A stretch of 64,000 nt of DNA from assembly GCA_008692225.1 (NCBI GenBank), contig VICG01000001.1, positions 2,277,001-2,341,000 on the forward strand, read 5' to 3'. Below are positions 1-11,674 of this stretch, piece after piece; within the stretch, counting starts at the first letter, position 1; each line of letters opens with the position of its first letter. This stretch comes from Monilinia fructicola (lineage: Eukaryota > Ascomycota > Leotiomycetes > Helotiales > Sclerotiniaceae). The notes below the pieces were generated by a model. It saw only the letters and a program-made list of their open reading frames with translations, made no database searches and was not told where the DNA came from. Made by a program: the position numbers and the translations under genes.

Positions 1-138
1 CCTGATCCCAACTTCAACCTTAAATCTGATACTCCTATCCTATTCATTATATAGGAGTTGACACTTCAATACCGAGGGTTCATTTCCTGTTCAGTCATTC
101 TTCAATAATATATCCTCTTGGTATGAATATTCATTAAT

Positions 139-2207
139 ATGGACGACGCGACTCTACCCCCGATGCCTCCACCCCGCTCTTCCTCGCCTGCCATTCCTGC
201 CGAACCTCAACCTCAACCTCAATGCCAACCTCAATCTAAACCGGAACCTCAATCTAAACCTCAACCTCGACCTGAACCCGAATCGGAAAACCGCGAAGAA
301 TTTGAGCCAGCCAGCTCTGCGCCTATTACTACCACAAATGTTTCTCTGAAAGAGGAGGTTGCTGATAACGAAGGAAAGCTAGAGGGGGGGAAGCAGAAGA
401 GGAAACGAACTAGGTATGCGGGATTGTATTGCCAGCTCTCCAGTAGCCACATTGCCGTCCTACTTTTACCTAAACCCGGCGTGCTTACTCTTATGTTATA
501 CTCAATATCAAGAGTTCTGTGCTGATCGGCCTGAATTCTACAGCCCGAGGACCAAGCATTTCTCGAATCCCAATACAAGGAAAACCCCAAACCGAATAAA
601 GCAGCGCGTGCAGAGATTGTTAAAAGTGTTAGGTTAAATGAGAAAGAAGTCCAGGTATGGTCCCTGCTACTGCCGAGGTGGTGCTGAATGACAGTTTAAG
701 ACGCGTATTGACTGATTTCGGGAACTTCATAGATATGGTTCCAAAATCGTCGCCAAATCAACCGAAGAAAATCGCGTCCACTTCTCCCACATGAGATTGC
801 AGCCTTTGGTCTTGGTATAAATCCCTTGTCTTCTGATCCTGTATCCGCATTTAGCTATAGTAGCAGTCAGGAAACGGAAGATCAAAACGAGTCTTGTGTG
901 CCACACGAGCCACTCGAGACACATGGCAACGATAACGAACCTAGGCTTTCACAGGACGTTCAGCAACTTCCAGCACACGAAACGATTGCCATTAACAAGC
1001 CTACAGAAACGAACGTGGAGAACACTCAACATTCGCCCTTGAAAACCGAACTCGCCCCTCATGTCTCAGAGGCAGCCGCCAAAGAAACTCGGTCTCAATC
1101 TGTCACAGAAGTCTTGTCCCAATCATTTTCAGCTACACCTGGATACCTAGCCAACCGTTGGAACCCTGTCAACCCGTTTTCTACCCCTGTTGCCGCTCCA
1201 AGTATCATGTTCACAACTCCCGCCATGTATGTATCTATGGTTTTTATCCCAAGTAGGCTGCTGACAAGTTTGCCCCTAGCTCTCGGCCAATTTTCCCGTC
1301 CTCCTGCCCTGAGAGGATCACGACCGATACTACGCCCTCTGCAACATCGCGCGTGCGTCTTTCAACTGGCCTCGATGGTAGAGCGGAACTAGTCGAAGGA
1401 GATATCACCCCTCCCCGCCTACATACTGAACGGCCTACATCATCTTTACCCAGCGTCATTCCACTAAAGAGGATGCGAAGCTTACAACGTAGCCACAGCG
1501 CTCTGCCTCTCGGATCTTCATCTTTCAGCAGTTCATTTATGCCTCGGTTACTAAGTGGCCGCTCGCGTGATGCGAGAACTTGGGAATTCTGTGCTGAAGG
1601 AGAGCCTCGTGATGAACTTACGACTCAAGCCGAGAACGAGTCCAACGGTTCAGCAATTGCTGCGATCAGTCTTATCCGCTCAACTAGTGGCAGTGCCTTG
1701 AAGTCCAATCCTAGCAAACTAAATACGCCATCTCGGCCAAACCCGCAAGGAAAGAGACCTAAGATGACACGTGCTTCATCAAGTGTTGCGAGAATGCAGA
1801 GCGGAGTCAAGAAACCGAGAAAGACGGTCGATGATAAAGACCCACTGAGGAGATCTCCATCAGGCGACTCGGACAAGGAAAATTGGATCCCGCATCAAAA
1901 TGGCGAAAACGCACGGCGGCGTCCTGCTCACATTAGAAAGGATAGTGAGAGGGAGCCAAAAGGCGTTCTTCAGGATAGCCTGGAGATACCCACTCATGCA
2001 GACTTTGGCGTTAATAAAAATAAGCGTAGAAAGAGTGCACATGGAGAGCCTGAGGTCTATGAGGATACAGAAAACAGTATAAAGGCCATCAAAACCCCAG
2101 ATGATGATGTTCAGAGCTTCATGCAAGGCCCAGTGAGCCCGAGCAAAAAGGATGATGTCGACTGTATACAAGGACTACTATCATTGAGCCAAGGTAATTG
2201 GCGATGA
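139..2207 (+). CDS. Homeodomain transcription factor, YOX1-like (4 exons, one apparent 1-nt shift)
   Basis: Exons read as 139-413, 544-654, 733-1226 and 1280-2207, about 602 aa. The N-terminus is proline/glutamine rich. A basic arm (KRKRT) ends exon 1, exon 2 begins PEDQAFLESQYK, and exon 3 opens with the recognition-helix hallmark IWFQNRRQINRRKSRPLLP. Together they form a complete homeodomain around residues 86-147, of the kind found in fungal YOX1-like repressors. The rest is low-complexity and Ser/Pro rich with basic patches, so probably disordered. Predicted role is nuclear DNA binding; targets are not visible. The join between exons 1 and 2 is out of phase by one base. One more C in the run at 544-546 would give the usual arm-to-helix sequence TSPEDQ, so a missing base is suspected. 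Introns 2 and 3 join in phase. Homeodomain identity is firm; the orthologue assignment is not. Confidence 0.85.
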
Positions 2208-2882
2208 CCAGAAATATGCGTGGCCAATGAAATGAGAAACGAATGTAATGACTTGGGTCTTACTGGAGCTTGGTTGGTTGGGTATTAGCAGATTTTGGGC
2301 AAGGGAATTAGAAATGGTGTAAGGGTCATGTTTATGGTATAGTGTGGTGTATGGTTTATTATTGTGGGCTCTCCTAACATTGGGGGATGCAAAAATTGTT
2401 GAATTAATGGAAACACGTTCATGATGCAAATCTATCTGCTTGTCAGTAAAATCTTTATGTGAACCTTCTTGATGCAGCCTTGACAATTGACCTAAAGTTT
2501 GGATGAATTATTAGTATCTACTGCCTCAGGCATTTCAAATAGTGATTCCAGGTTTGATAGTTTTCCATTTTACATCCCCTATTTGACTTAAGCGACCATG
2601 GTTCATCAAGTGACGACAGTAGAAGACCACTTCCTCTCTTCCCCTTTAATACTGTTTAGGTAATTGGTTCATTTCGTTCTCTCATCATGAAATTTGGACC
2701 TCGTGAACAATTTTCTATTCACTTCAGATGGTGTTATTTCTAACACCTTCCCGCCTCTTTATATGGCTTACTGCCCCCATCAACTCAACAGTCACAAAAT
2801 AACTCTCAATTTTACCCATCATCTTCAGTTTATCAAAAAAGAACTTGAGTCATCCTGAATACAACCACCAAATAAACTCATC
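2208..2882. other. Gene-free stretch between the homeobox gene and the 584-aa gene
   Basis: No convincing coding frame on either strand. It should contain the 3' end of the homeobox gene and the promoter and 5' UTR of the next gene. No recognisable repeat or RNA gene was seen. Confidence 0.5.
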
Positions 2883-4637
2883 ATGGTACAGATATCCGAA
2901 ATACCAGTACCATCTCAGAAGTTTCCAGTTCTTGATTCTTACATCAATGTTGATTTTGCCCGACTTTTCAGCTCTTCTAATTCCATCTCTGATAACAAGT
3001 CTGAACTTGGAGCAAAAATTGACAACCAAAACAAGACAGACTTTGCTAATAAAGATGAAATTAATCTTTGCACAGCTGTGAGTCATGTCCTTGATGACGA
3101 AGAGATTGATCCTCTTACAAAGACCACAATCTTGCTGCCATTGACTCCAAAACCACTACAACGAGACTTCATATCTAGCTCTATATCCTGCAGTGCTCTG
3201 CCAGGTTTGCAATTAATCAATAAAGCCAAGGTGACTGTCATCCCTGGCGATGGGTGGAAGGAGAAGACCTCTGACTACACTGCTGCTCCAGATATGGATT
3301 ACTTTCAGGGTGTACAAAAAGAGGTGCATGATCAACTCAACGACAATACCAGGCCCAGCACTCCTCCAGCAGTGCCGCCCTGCCACAATCCAACAACCCG
3401 CGTCGAACTTCGAACACTCTACGAAAAGTTTCCAGATATTTGTCCCAGCGTTCCTGCACCTCCACCGACATTCTTCAACAGAGGGTCCTACCAGCAAAAC
3501 TCCTCCAGTTACGTACGCTCTCCCCCAGCTACACCGCGCAAGTATGGCGCGCCAGACTCACGCCGTCTCGCGGAATCCTTCGCTTCCAGAACGCCACTTC
3601 CCGGCAAACTCAAAATCGCACCACGGATGCTGAAGGAAAGTTTGCGAGATTGGTATCAGATGCCGGGATTCATGGCAAAGTGCAGACGCGATCAGGAGCT
3701 CGATCCGTATCCGCATTTGAACATGAACGAGGGGTGGAATCGTGCGAGGTGTCAGGGTGAGCAGTGGCACGATGCGTTTTCGCGGCCGTTGCAGAAGCCG
3801 AACAACAAGATGCTGGATTTTATGGAGACGCAGGAGCAGCTTATGAGGTTTTCGTGGAGCGAGCAGGTTGATTCGATTGTTGTTGATGGGGGGTTGGCTA
3901 AAGGTGTGTTTGATAGGATTTTTCACGGCGTAGATGCGGAGAAGGAGAGGATGGCGGGACGGGGTCAGAAGAGAACGCCGGGTGCGTGGTGGGCGCGGAG
4001 GAAACGCCATTTTTATGATATGAAGGGGAGGGGCTTCACAGAGGAGATCTATATCAAGAATTGCCAGATTTGGGATGGCGTGAAGGCATGGGCTGCAGCT
4101 GGCGTGGATGAAAGACGGGGCAAATTGAAGCGAAAACTTGATGCGATCGAGGAAATGGCCGCAAAGATGGGCGATTTGAGAAAGACACGAGTCCTATACC
4201 CTCCCGCAAAGAAAAATAAGGCACGCCGCCGAATCGCACAAGTCATGAGCGAAGAATGGAGAAGCAGACGCAGAGCCCAGGAAAAGAAGGCCGGCAGATG
4301 GACCGATGCAACCCCGTTGCAGAACCAGCTGTGGGCCGAATTCTACTGGGTTTTAGATGCCAAAGACCACCATGATCGGTCGTTTTTCGATACCAGAGAT
4401 TGGCCACGCATATTTGCCGAAAGGGGGTGGCCAGGAGTTACTAAGAGTTTGGTATGGACGGAATTTAATCAGGGGTGGGGCCCGCTTCAGAGCTGGCTCT
4501 ACCGGTATACGCTTGCGGCGAAGGGCCAGTACAAAATGTATACGCAGAGGGATGTGCAACAAAGACGGCAGAGGCAGTGGGCTAGTGCCGATGGTCTTCC
4601 CGATTCTCGCTATGGGTATACCGGCTACTATCAGTAA
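2883..4637 (+). CDS. Uncharacterised 584-aa protein, single exon
   Basis: One uninterrupted frame starting at ATG 2883. I do not recognise a family. The first 150 residues are low in complexity. A proline-rich stretch (about 150-210) follows, and then a long basic, tryptophan- and arginine-rich C-terminal half with segments such as WARRKRHFYDMKGRGFTEE and FAERGWPGVTKSLVWTEF. There is no signal peptide or membrane segment. The dense W/R/K/E content in the C-terminal half suggests a folded, possibly nucleic-acid-associated domain, but this is only composition. The frame is intact with no indels, unlike many genes later in the window. Codon use switches from A/T-ending codons at the 5' end to more G/C-ending codons after about 3.6 kb. 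Confidence 0.75.
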   Translation: MVQISEIPVPSQKFPVLDSYINVDFARLFSSSNSISDNKSELGAKIDNQNKTDFANKDEINLCTAVSHVLDDEEIDPLTKTTILLPLTPKPLQRDFISSSISCSALPGLQLINKAKVTVIPGDGWKEKTSDYTAAPDMDYFQGVQKEVHDQLNDNTRPSTPPAVPPCHNPTTRVELRTLYEKFPDICPSVPAPPPTFFNRGSYQQNSSSYVRSPPATPRKYGAPDSRRLAESFASRTPLPGKLKIAPRMLKESLRDWYQMPGFMAKCRRDQELDPYPHLNMNEGWNRARCQGEQWHDAFSRPLQKPNNKMLDFMETQEQLMRFSWSEQVDSIVVDGGLAKGVFDRIFHGVDAEKERMAGRGQKRTPGAWWARRKRHFYDMKGRGFTEEIYIKNCQIWDGVKAWAAAGVDERRGKLKRKLDAIEEMAAKMGDLRKTRVLYPPAKKNKARRRIAQVMSEEWRSRRRAQEKKAGRWTDATPLQNQLWAEFYWVLDAKDHHDRSFFDTRDWPRIFAERGWPGVTKSLVWTEFNQGWGPLQSWLYRYTLAAKGQYKMYTQRDVQQRRQRQWASADGLPDSRYGYTGYYQ

Positions 4638-5507
4638 ATCAGAGTCTGGATTGAGTTGGAACATTTAATTAAGTGGAGGGATTCGAATATTTTGAGATAA
4701 TACGATGGTCTGAATATTCCTGATCAGTTGGGATATTATAATCATGCTGGGCATTCAAAGTTGTTGGAGTTTTCAAATACGCTGGAACACGGCAGCCAAC
4801 CCTAAGTTTCTAATAAGGTAGCAGAATGTCTCGTTTGGAATGCGAAGAGTTTAATACCACTACTGTGCTGGGTGAAGATCGAGAAATGGTGTTGCTAGAT
4901 ATTGCACAGTTTGCAGCTTCTCTTTTTTGTCACTTTGATAGCATTTAATAGCAATCTACTATAGCACTTTAATACTACATTGGCAATTTAACACTCATCA
5001 TCAGTGCGAGATTGGTTAAGAGCATGAAAATTTCTATTATTTGTTAAGATTGATACTTGTGATCGTTCATGAACAAAGCTTTTGTTACATTAGTAGTAGC
5101 ATGGGATAGTGATATTTATTTGCTTCTCAGATTCATTATATACAAACTACGTGACGCCAATGACTTTACGCACATGAGATGATGGTGAATGAGGTTATTA
5201 GGTAAACAAAAAGGCAGTGGATAATGGTAGTTTCGAAAATCCGAGAAGGCTATTGGTGGGTAAAGGGGGTGTTGGATTGATGATATATTGAATATCTGGA
5301 CTTCTTCATCCAAGCATTGCTGTCTATGCATTGGACGCTATTCAAGAGCTTATACTGTCCAAGCCACCCCCCCCCAAAACACTTGCCAATCTACACTCGA
5401 TCTTCGTCTACAACGAAGTGATTTGATATCCAACAATGCAAAGTTTTGTCGGATAGTTCGATCAACTATCAACTATCAATCCTGGGCAAAAAAGGAAACA
5501 GGAAGAG
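4638..5507. other. Gene-free stretch
   Basis: AT-rich sequence with only short, unsupported frames. There is a C10 homopolymer at about 5367. Nothing recognisable was found. Confidence 0.4.
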
Positions 5508-6597
5508 ATGCAAGGGAAACACGTCAGGAGTCTCTTTGAAGAGCGATCTGATGGCACAGGGTTTCAATATTGCATTAAAAAGTCAACTAATCTTAACCTT
5601 CCCTCTAGAGAGCAACCCGTACTTAGTTATATGAAGCTGACTTCCTCCAAGGGAAGCTTAGCCATGAAAGTTCGAATGAAACCCTTTAAACACGAACGTG
5701 CGGATAGACCTCGAAGTAAGTGAATTAGTCAATAAATCGTCAAGATAAGTGTTGGAAAGCTAGCTCCTTTTAGGCTCAGTGTTGGGCTAATTCCTGGGCG
5801 TTCACCTACAGGAAGAATGTTCACTTATGGATATACCAACTGAAGTGAATCTTAAGACTTGGAAATACATTATCCTGAACCTCTATATATTTGACCTGTT
5901 TTGATCTGTGTCCTCAATGTCTCGAATTATGATAGTGTACAGGTGTCGACATCTTCAGCTCGTGGCAAGAAACCCATCAGAGTCGAGAGATCCAGAAGCA
6001 ATACAATTGGGCCAGAAGATTCATCAGCAAGGAAGGCCGTACTTTAGCTCTCACAATCAAACGCCAGAAATACTTTGATAGTCTTCACCTTAGCTTCCGA
6101 GGCCAGGTGTTCAAAAACTTTGCTCAAGGCTATTCAATTTACGAACCTGGGGGCTATGCTCGATTTCTTCAAAAAAGTGGCCCCAAGTATAATTTGGGAG
6201 TTCATCTCAAGTCTTTATCTTGAATTTGAGGCCAGTCGTCGCAAGCAACTCGTATTTGCATCCTGGTATCTCAATGGTATGTCGTAATATCAACAACCTC
6301 AAAAATCCCGGCCTAAAGACAAATGTATGCAACATTGAGGAAGGGCATACATGGCATATTTCACTACAGACAGTGGTAGACGGTATTGAAAAGACCCAGG
6401 GATCATGGCACTGGTTTGAATCCGGGGCATCTAATAACCCGAAGGACTCCAGCATGGTTCTCATCATCGAGAATGACACCGAGCCTGCATGGGCCAATCT
6501 TTGGGGTGATAGGATTGGTTGGCATCCCTTCAGGAATCGAAAAGCGATAGAACTTATCGACATGGAAGATATGGGATGTGCTCTTGCGAGAATATAA
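5508..6597 (+). pseudogene. Degenerate or unmodelled coding region, unknown protein
   Basis: Several adjacent stretches read like protein but lie in different frames. The first, at about 5508-5715, ends at a good GTAAGT donor. The second, at about 5942-6220, includes YFDSLHLSFRGQVFKNF and EPGGYARFLQKSGPKYN and ends at TGA 6221-6223. The third, 6220-6597, includes GSWHWFESGASNNPKDS and WANLWGDRIGWHPF and ends at a stop. No intron neatly joins the second and third, so either a single-base indel or decay separates them. I recognise no family. Confidence that this was once coding is moderate; the exon model is weak. Confidence 0.3.
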
Positions 6598-6908
6598 CCA
6601 AACTGTCTGAGGTGTCCAATAAAAGGGCGAGCTCCGCCTTTGCACTGCACCCATAAATGCACACATTTGGATGGAATGAGAGTTATTAGTTTTAAACCTC
6701 GAAAATGCTTTGAGGACTCTGGAGGCTTGGAAAAGCTGAGGAGACAATGACGCAAGGTGAATGGAAAATTCCAGGGAATAGTGACACTCGTTCTTGCTTA
6801 CTATAAGGAGACGATCGATGTAAACTTTATAATCAGGCATTGACAAATTGTAAGGATCGCCTGCTAAACCATAATTCTCTCAACACTTTCAAATAAAGAT
6901 ATAGAGTT

Positions 6909-8455
6909 TTACAAATTGCTGACTCGCGATGCTGGCGATACCACATTTGTCTTATCCTCACTCTCGATTCTACGTCTAGCTTCTTCGTTCCCCCTCTTCC
7001 ACATATCTATTCTTTTCAGATGGCCATTGTCAAATGCCTCTCTCCACCACTTTTGGAATTTCGGTAGGCTTCTACCCTTCCCATCATTTGGCTCACCCGC
7101 CATCTTTCTTACCGTTTCAAAGTACTCCTCGAAGTCGGGATACAGAGCCGTGAACGGTACCCCATCTCCTTTCAATGCAATTCTATCATCTTCCCATTTC
7201 TTTTGCTCTTCAGCCGAAGGGAGAGTAATACGCCCGGCCAAGAATCGTGCGGCAAGTACAGCCTGCCACTCAAATACCTTGAATGTGAAACCTGCGGCCA
7301 CAGCCCCAACAAAGGTTAAGGTGGGATCCTCACGCCAGAAGATATGTTGATAAAGATTTGGGAGACGATTGTTGCGGATGGTTGAATCGAGATTAGGAAA
7401 GAAATGAAGAGTCCAAGAATATCCTGTCCCAAATATGATATAATCTACCTTTTCCAATTTAGTCCCATCCTCGAAATGAACTGTTCGTTCATCGGTATCA
7501 GGATTTGAGGTTATGTGAGATATTGACGGACGTCGGAGAATATTGGGATGTTGGAAAGCGTAGTCGAAAAAATAAGGATGATATCTGCCTCGAACAACGG
7601 AATGAAGAGGTCGTTCCACATAATCAGCAAGAGCATAAGAAATATCGGAGCCAGAGATACTGGCGCCAACAACTACTACACGTTTTCCGCGATATGTTTC
7701 TGGGTCTCGCCAGGCCTTTGAATGAAGTACCTTGCCGGGAAAGTTTTGGGAAAACGTAGAAAGACCCGGAGTCGAAGGGATGAACGGAACACTATAGTGT
7801 CCCGCTGCTACAACAACTGCATCAAAAGACTCCGTCCACCATCTATCCTCAGTACCATTTTCAAGAGGTTTGCGTAACGTCAAAGTCCATTTCGACGTAT
7901 GTGGGTCTTTATGGATAAGCTCCACAGTGGTATTATAGGACACCAGATTCGGGTATCCTCTCCTATCCACCAGATCTTGAATATATTGTTCCACAACTTT
8001 CCAATGCCGAAATGGCGAGTTCTTGCCATGCCTTCTGATATTGAGTTCAGATCTTATTTCTGGAAATGGCTCTTGTGAGAATGACATGGCAAATGCATCT
8101 ATATTCGTTTCCAACGTGGGATATATTGACGTATCCGAAAATCGATATTGAGTATTGTGCGGAAGAGTCGTAGGGAGTTCGGATGGAATCGGTAGAGCCT
8201 CGTCTGGCCTGCGAGAAGCAATTTTTTCAAAATTTGGTAATTCTTGAACATGATCTTTGGGATCACCGAGCCTGCAAAACATGAGCGATTGCACCCAACT
8301 ATTCAGCGATATCAAACTGACCAACACCCCCCAGCTTTCTCCCTTCTCTCGAATAAATGGATCTTTTCAAATGCTTGCTCTTGCGCAAGAGCATCGAGGG
8401 CAATGGCGCCCGCGGGTCCAGCACCAATGATTGCTACGGACTTTATGGTGGCCAT
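6909..8455 (-). CDS. Flavin-containing monooxygenase (FMO-like)
   Basis: Two exons (8455-8322 and 8271-6909) separated by a 50-bp intron give 498 aa. The short first exon encodes MATIKSVAIIGAGPAGA, the Rossmann GxGxxG FAD-binding site, and ends at GGCW; the splice restores GGCWLGDPKDH. A second nucleotide-binding loop, VVVVGASISGSD, binds NADPH. The FMO-type linker AGHYSVPFIPSTPG and the late FGTGY motif are present. These are hallmarks of class B flavoprotein monooxygenases, which oxygenate soft nucleophiles (N or S) or ketones using NADPH and O2; the substrate cannot be told. No signal peptide or membrane anchor. The frame is clean. It is followed on the same strand by an unknown gene, with no sign of a biosynthetic cluster. 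Confidence 0.92.
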
Positions 8456-9016
8456 TGCTAGGAATAAGTATTTCTCCTTTGATGAGTGACTGACTGTATT
8501 GATCGATTGGCTATAGAGGTTGGTATCACTTCGAGGTCATGGAGGGCGAGAGTGGGAAAGAATTCGAAAGTGCCTCATAGCACATCTCATCAATTTATTC
8601 ATCATCTTATTAGTAAAACTACTGAGCGGAGGGGTAGGGATGTGTAAGAAAGTAAAAATGGCGAAATTTAATGTGCATATCTCCTCACCTTAAGGTTCGC
8701 TTCTGTCAACTCACAAGCAGATGGAATCTAAATGGATCGATCTACGATAAGATTAGATTAGATTAGATGTTCCCTTTTCTCCAATGTGCATAAATCAATC
8801 CTTCCTCCGACTTCAACAGCGATGTTCATTTTGTAAAATCATACTTGAATCACTCTAGACGCACACAGTGTCGCTACCAGTTGTTCAAAGGATCATTTGG
8901 TTTCAGGGAGCAAAATGCGTACTCCAAGTAGCTGGAAAACATTGGTCTGCATTCAACATAGATATAGATAAGCTACATAACTACACCCTTGAGTGGGTCG
9001 AAAGATGCCAACTACT
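8456..9016. other. Intergenic region upstream of the FMO gene
   Basis: About 560 bp containing the FMO promoter and the 3' flank of the next minus-strand gene. A short GATTA tandem (AGATTAGATTAG type) lies near 8750-8770. Nothing else recognised. Confidence 0.4.
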
Positions 9017-10147
9017 TCAGAGAATGCCATCATCCTCATCGTCTTCATCTCTCATCCGCTGAGATTCTAGATTCGTCAAGTCTCTCAGCTCTCCCTCCAC
9101 TTCTTTACACAAAGTGGATGGCTCTGAGACCTTTAACCAATCACACATCGCCATTCCTGCATGCAAAACTGCTGTTCGTGCCTCCTCATCCCTGGCTCTT
9201 TCTTCCATGCCACCGACCAAGTTTGCTCCCCATTTGTAGAGGTTGTGCATGTCCATAACAGCATCTGACTCGGCTCTATGGGGCGCCATCTCATCTCTCC
9301 TTGCCTTTTTCCATAGGAATGTGCTAATTACCTCGATGTTGTCCATGAGGGTTTTAGATTGGTCATCATTGTATAATCGTTTCCGTGCCTTACCACGATA
9401 TGGATGGTATCGATTTGAGTACGAATGGTGAGGCTCCCATCGAAGACCAGAATGAGAAGATTGTGGGAGGGCGCGAATGTAAGTTGTAGTTGCGTCAAGG
9501 CATATTTGGTAGAGGGTGTTCAAGAGGAAGTAACGTTGCTCGGGGATTGAAACTGTGCCAACAATGGTACTGCCTGAAACATCCGAAAGGGACCTCCTAT
9601 TGTCAAATATTGGTATAGGGAGCGCATAATTTCCTGTGAGGTGCAAAGAGGCTCGGTCTGAAGGAGATTCATTTAGCATCATAGCAATGCTGGGGAGACG
9701 GCTGTCGGAAGCTAGTCGTAGGGGTGGAGGACGTGGTTTTCCGGTGCGATTACCACTTGCACTAGCACCCTCTTGACATTGACAGTAGTCCACGTCTGCG
9801 TTTGAAGCGGATTCAGATTGATTTCGGCTCGGGAGAGGGGTAGTCATTAGACAATCCGGGTCGGTATCAATCGTAGGATCAATGTTTGAAGGGGTTCCGT
9901 GTGATACATACCCGTGAGACGCTTCGTTTTCGCCTTGAGTGACCCTCATCCCTTCCACACCAGCGTTTTTGGGCACTGGCACGATACCGCTAATAGACGC
10001 AACGGTAGAATAAGGGATTGCTCGACCAGATAGTCGCATAGGATTGTTGAACCCGTGTCTAATCCCTCCAAAATTTCGGGAGTAAGGTAATGATACCATC
10101 GGAGTAGTACGGAAACTTTCATGTTGCTCATCATTGGTAAACTCCAT
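9017..10147 (-). CDS. Uncharacterised 376-aa protein
   Basis: Single uninterrupted frame from ATG at 10147. The N-terminal 190 residues are Ser/Pro/Gly rich and probably disordered. The C-terminal half (about 205-350) is helical-looking, with segments such as YFLLNTLYQICLDATTTYIR and MDNIEVISTFLWKKARRDE, and a run of acidic residues closes the protein (EDDEDDG). No signal peptide, membrane segment or known motif is apparent. The alternation of a disordered N-terminus and a compact C-terminal helical domain suggests a regulatory protein, but I would not name a function. The frame is clean and its codon use matches its neighbours. Confidence 0.75.
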   Translation of the reverse strand: MEFTNDEQHESFRTTPMVSLPYSRNFGGIRHGFNNPMRLSGRAIPYSTVASISGIVPVPKNAGVEGMRVTQGENEASHGYVSHGTPSNIDPTIDTDPDCLMTTPLPSRNQSESASNADVDYCQCQEGASASGNRTGKPRPPPLRLASDSRLPSIAMMLNESPSDRASLHLTGNYALPIPIFDNRRSLSDVSGSTIVGTVSIPEQRYFLLNTLYQICLDATTTYIRALPQSSHSGLRWEPHHSYSNRYHPYRGKARKRLYNDDQSKTLMDNIEVISTFLWKKARRDEMAPHRAESDAVMDMHNLYKWGANLVGGMEERARDEEARTAVLHAGMAMCDWLKVSEPSTLCKEVEGELRDLTNLESQRMRDEDDEDDGIL

Positions 10148-10475
10148 GGCATAAAATTAAACTTTCATTCAGGGCAGAGATGGTACTTTTGGAGGTCGAA
10201 ACTAAACACCGACAAAACTCTCGTAAAAGAAGAGGACATGGTTGGGCTTTTATAAGAGAGAAAAATTGCGAAGAGAAATTGCGACCAGAAAGGGATTGAT
10301 TCTCGAAAGAAACATACTTAGCTGGATCATTCTCTGGTACGTTTGAAATGTAATATGTAATAAATTAAGTTCTGCAAAGAAAGAAGAGAGCGGCAAAGAG
10401 CAATGCTACGGCGTTGCCTGTTGAAGTTTTGTAAAGGGGATGTGAAACTCATTCATGCTTCCATTAGATTCTATT
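10148..10475. other. Intergenic region between two minus-strand genes
   Basis: Contains the promoter of the 376-aa gene and the 3' flank of ARPC1. No other feature seen. Confidence 0.4.
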
Positions 10476-11674
10476 CTACGCGTTCCAGATGACAATTCTT
10501 CCATCAACACCGCTTGCTGAGAATCGATTAGCTTCTTTCCAAAGCATGAAAAAAATCAAAACACTTACTAGTAAATTTGCTAACACGACCATCCGAACCT
10601 TCATAGGCACGGATAGTGCTGATAGTATTTTGATGCACAGTTGTTAACTGTGTATCATCCTTGACCTTTCCTTTTAAGTCCATTTGCTTGAACATATTGA
10701 AAGCACTCTCCTCCCCAACGTCTTTAACTGGGCCACCTTTTGATTCCAGGGAGCCTGTGAGTTGCCAACCTCCTTCGTTACCTCCAAATCGGAATGCCTC
10801 GCAGTCATAGCCCGCCGCAATGATCTCAGCCTCGCCGTTCCAAATCAAACTCATGAATGGGAGGAGCTGTGTGCTAACACTGACAACAGCTTTTGGAGGT
10901 TGATCTGCGCCATTAGGATATACAACAGTGATACTGCTGTCATGGGCAGCAAATGCTAGAGCATCTCCGCTTGGCGAAAACGATACTGCATGAACCCATC
11001 CGGCAGAGTTGTTGAGATACTCCCCACAAACAGTGTTGAAAGGTAGACGTTCTCCCCAAACACCAGGTTCTGGCCTAGCATCAACCCCCTTAATGAAGCT
11101 GGAGAAGACTCTTGCATGGGCATCTGTAGATCCCGCAGCCAGAAGTACCGAATTTGGATGCCATGCGACTGTTGTAATAGTGCTACGAATAGGCTTCTTG
11201 AGATGTTTCGAGACCCACCAGTCGTTCTCCTCCTCAAAGTAGCAGATGGCAATCACCCTTGCGCCGGATCCGACGGCAAACTTCGTCTCGGATGGTGACC
11301 ATCGAACAAAGGTGGCAGCGCGATTGATTCTAAGAAGAACGAGAGTCGGTTTATAACCAGTAGGAGATGGTTCCCAAACCAGAGCGTTTCGGTCTGGCCC
11401 GATGGTGTTAGCATTGTGAGTTTAAAACTGGAATCTCGACTCGGTACAAACCTTGAGAGCATGTTACAATCCTACCGCTGTTAGGAGCGATATCGACACT
11501 AGTAACAGTCTTGTCATGACCTTTCAATTCGTCCTTGAGCTTGAACCCATTGCCAGCTCGTCCGTAAAGCTCAACACTAGTGTCGCGTGCTACAGCCAAG
11601 GTCTGTCTATCGGCCGAAAAGGAGTGATCCGCGATAGGATGGTGAAAAAGATGATGAACTTCTGGGCCCGACAT
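10476..11674 (-). CDS. ARC40: Actin-related protein 2/3 complex subunit 1 (ARPC1/Arc40), WD40 protein
   Basis: Exons 11674-11452, 11393-10569 and 10516-10476 splice in phase to 362 aa. The protein starts MSGPEVHHLFHHPIADHSF and continues with WD40 repeats recognisable by GHDKTVTSVD, the rebuilt DRNALVWEP across intron 1, STITTVAWHPNSVLLAAGS, GWVHAVSFSPSGDALAFAA and the final GVDGRIVIWNA, which needs the 41-bp last exon. The segment VHQNTISTIRAYEG near the end is characteristic of ARPC1. It is the beta-propeller subunit of the Arp2/3 complex, which nucleates branched actin at endocytic patches. The gene is divergent from the snRNP gene, with 259 bp between start codons. The frame is clean and family length is normal. 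Confidence 0.95.
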
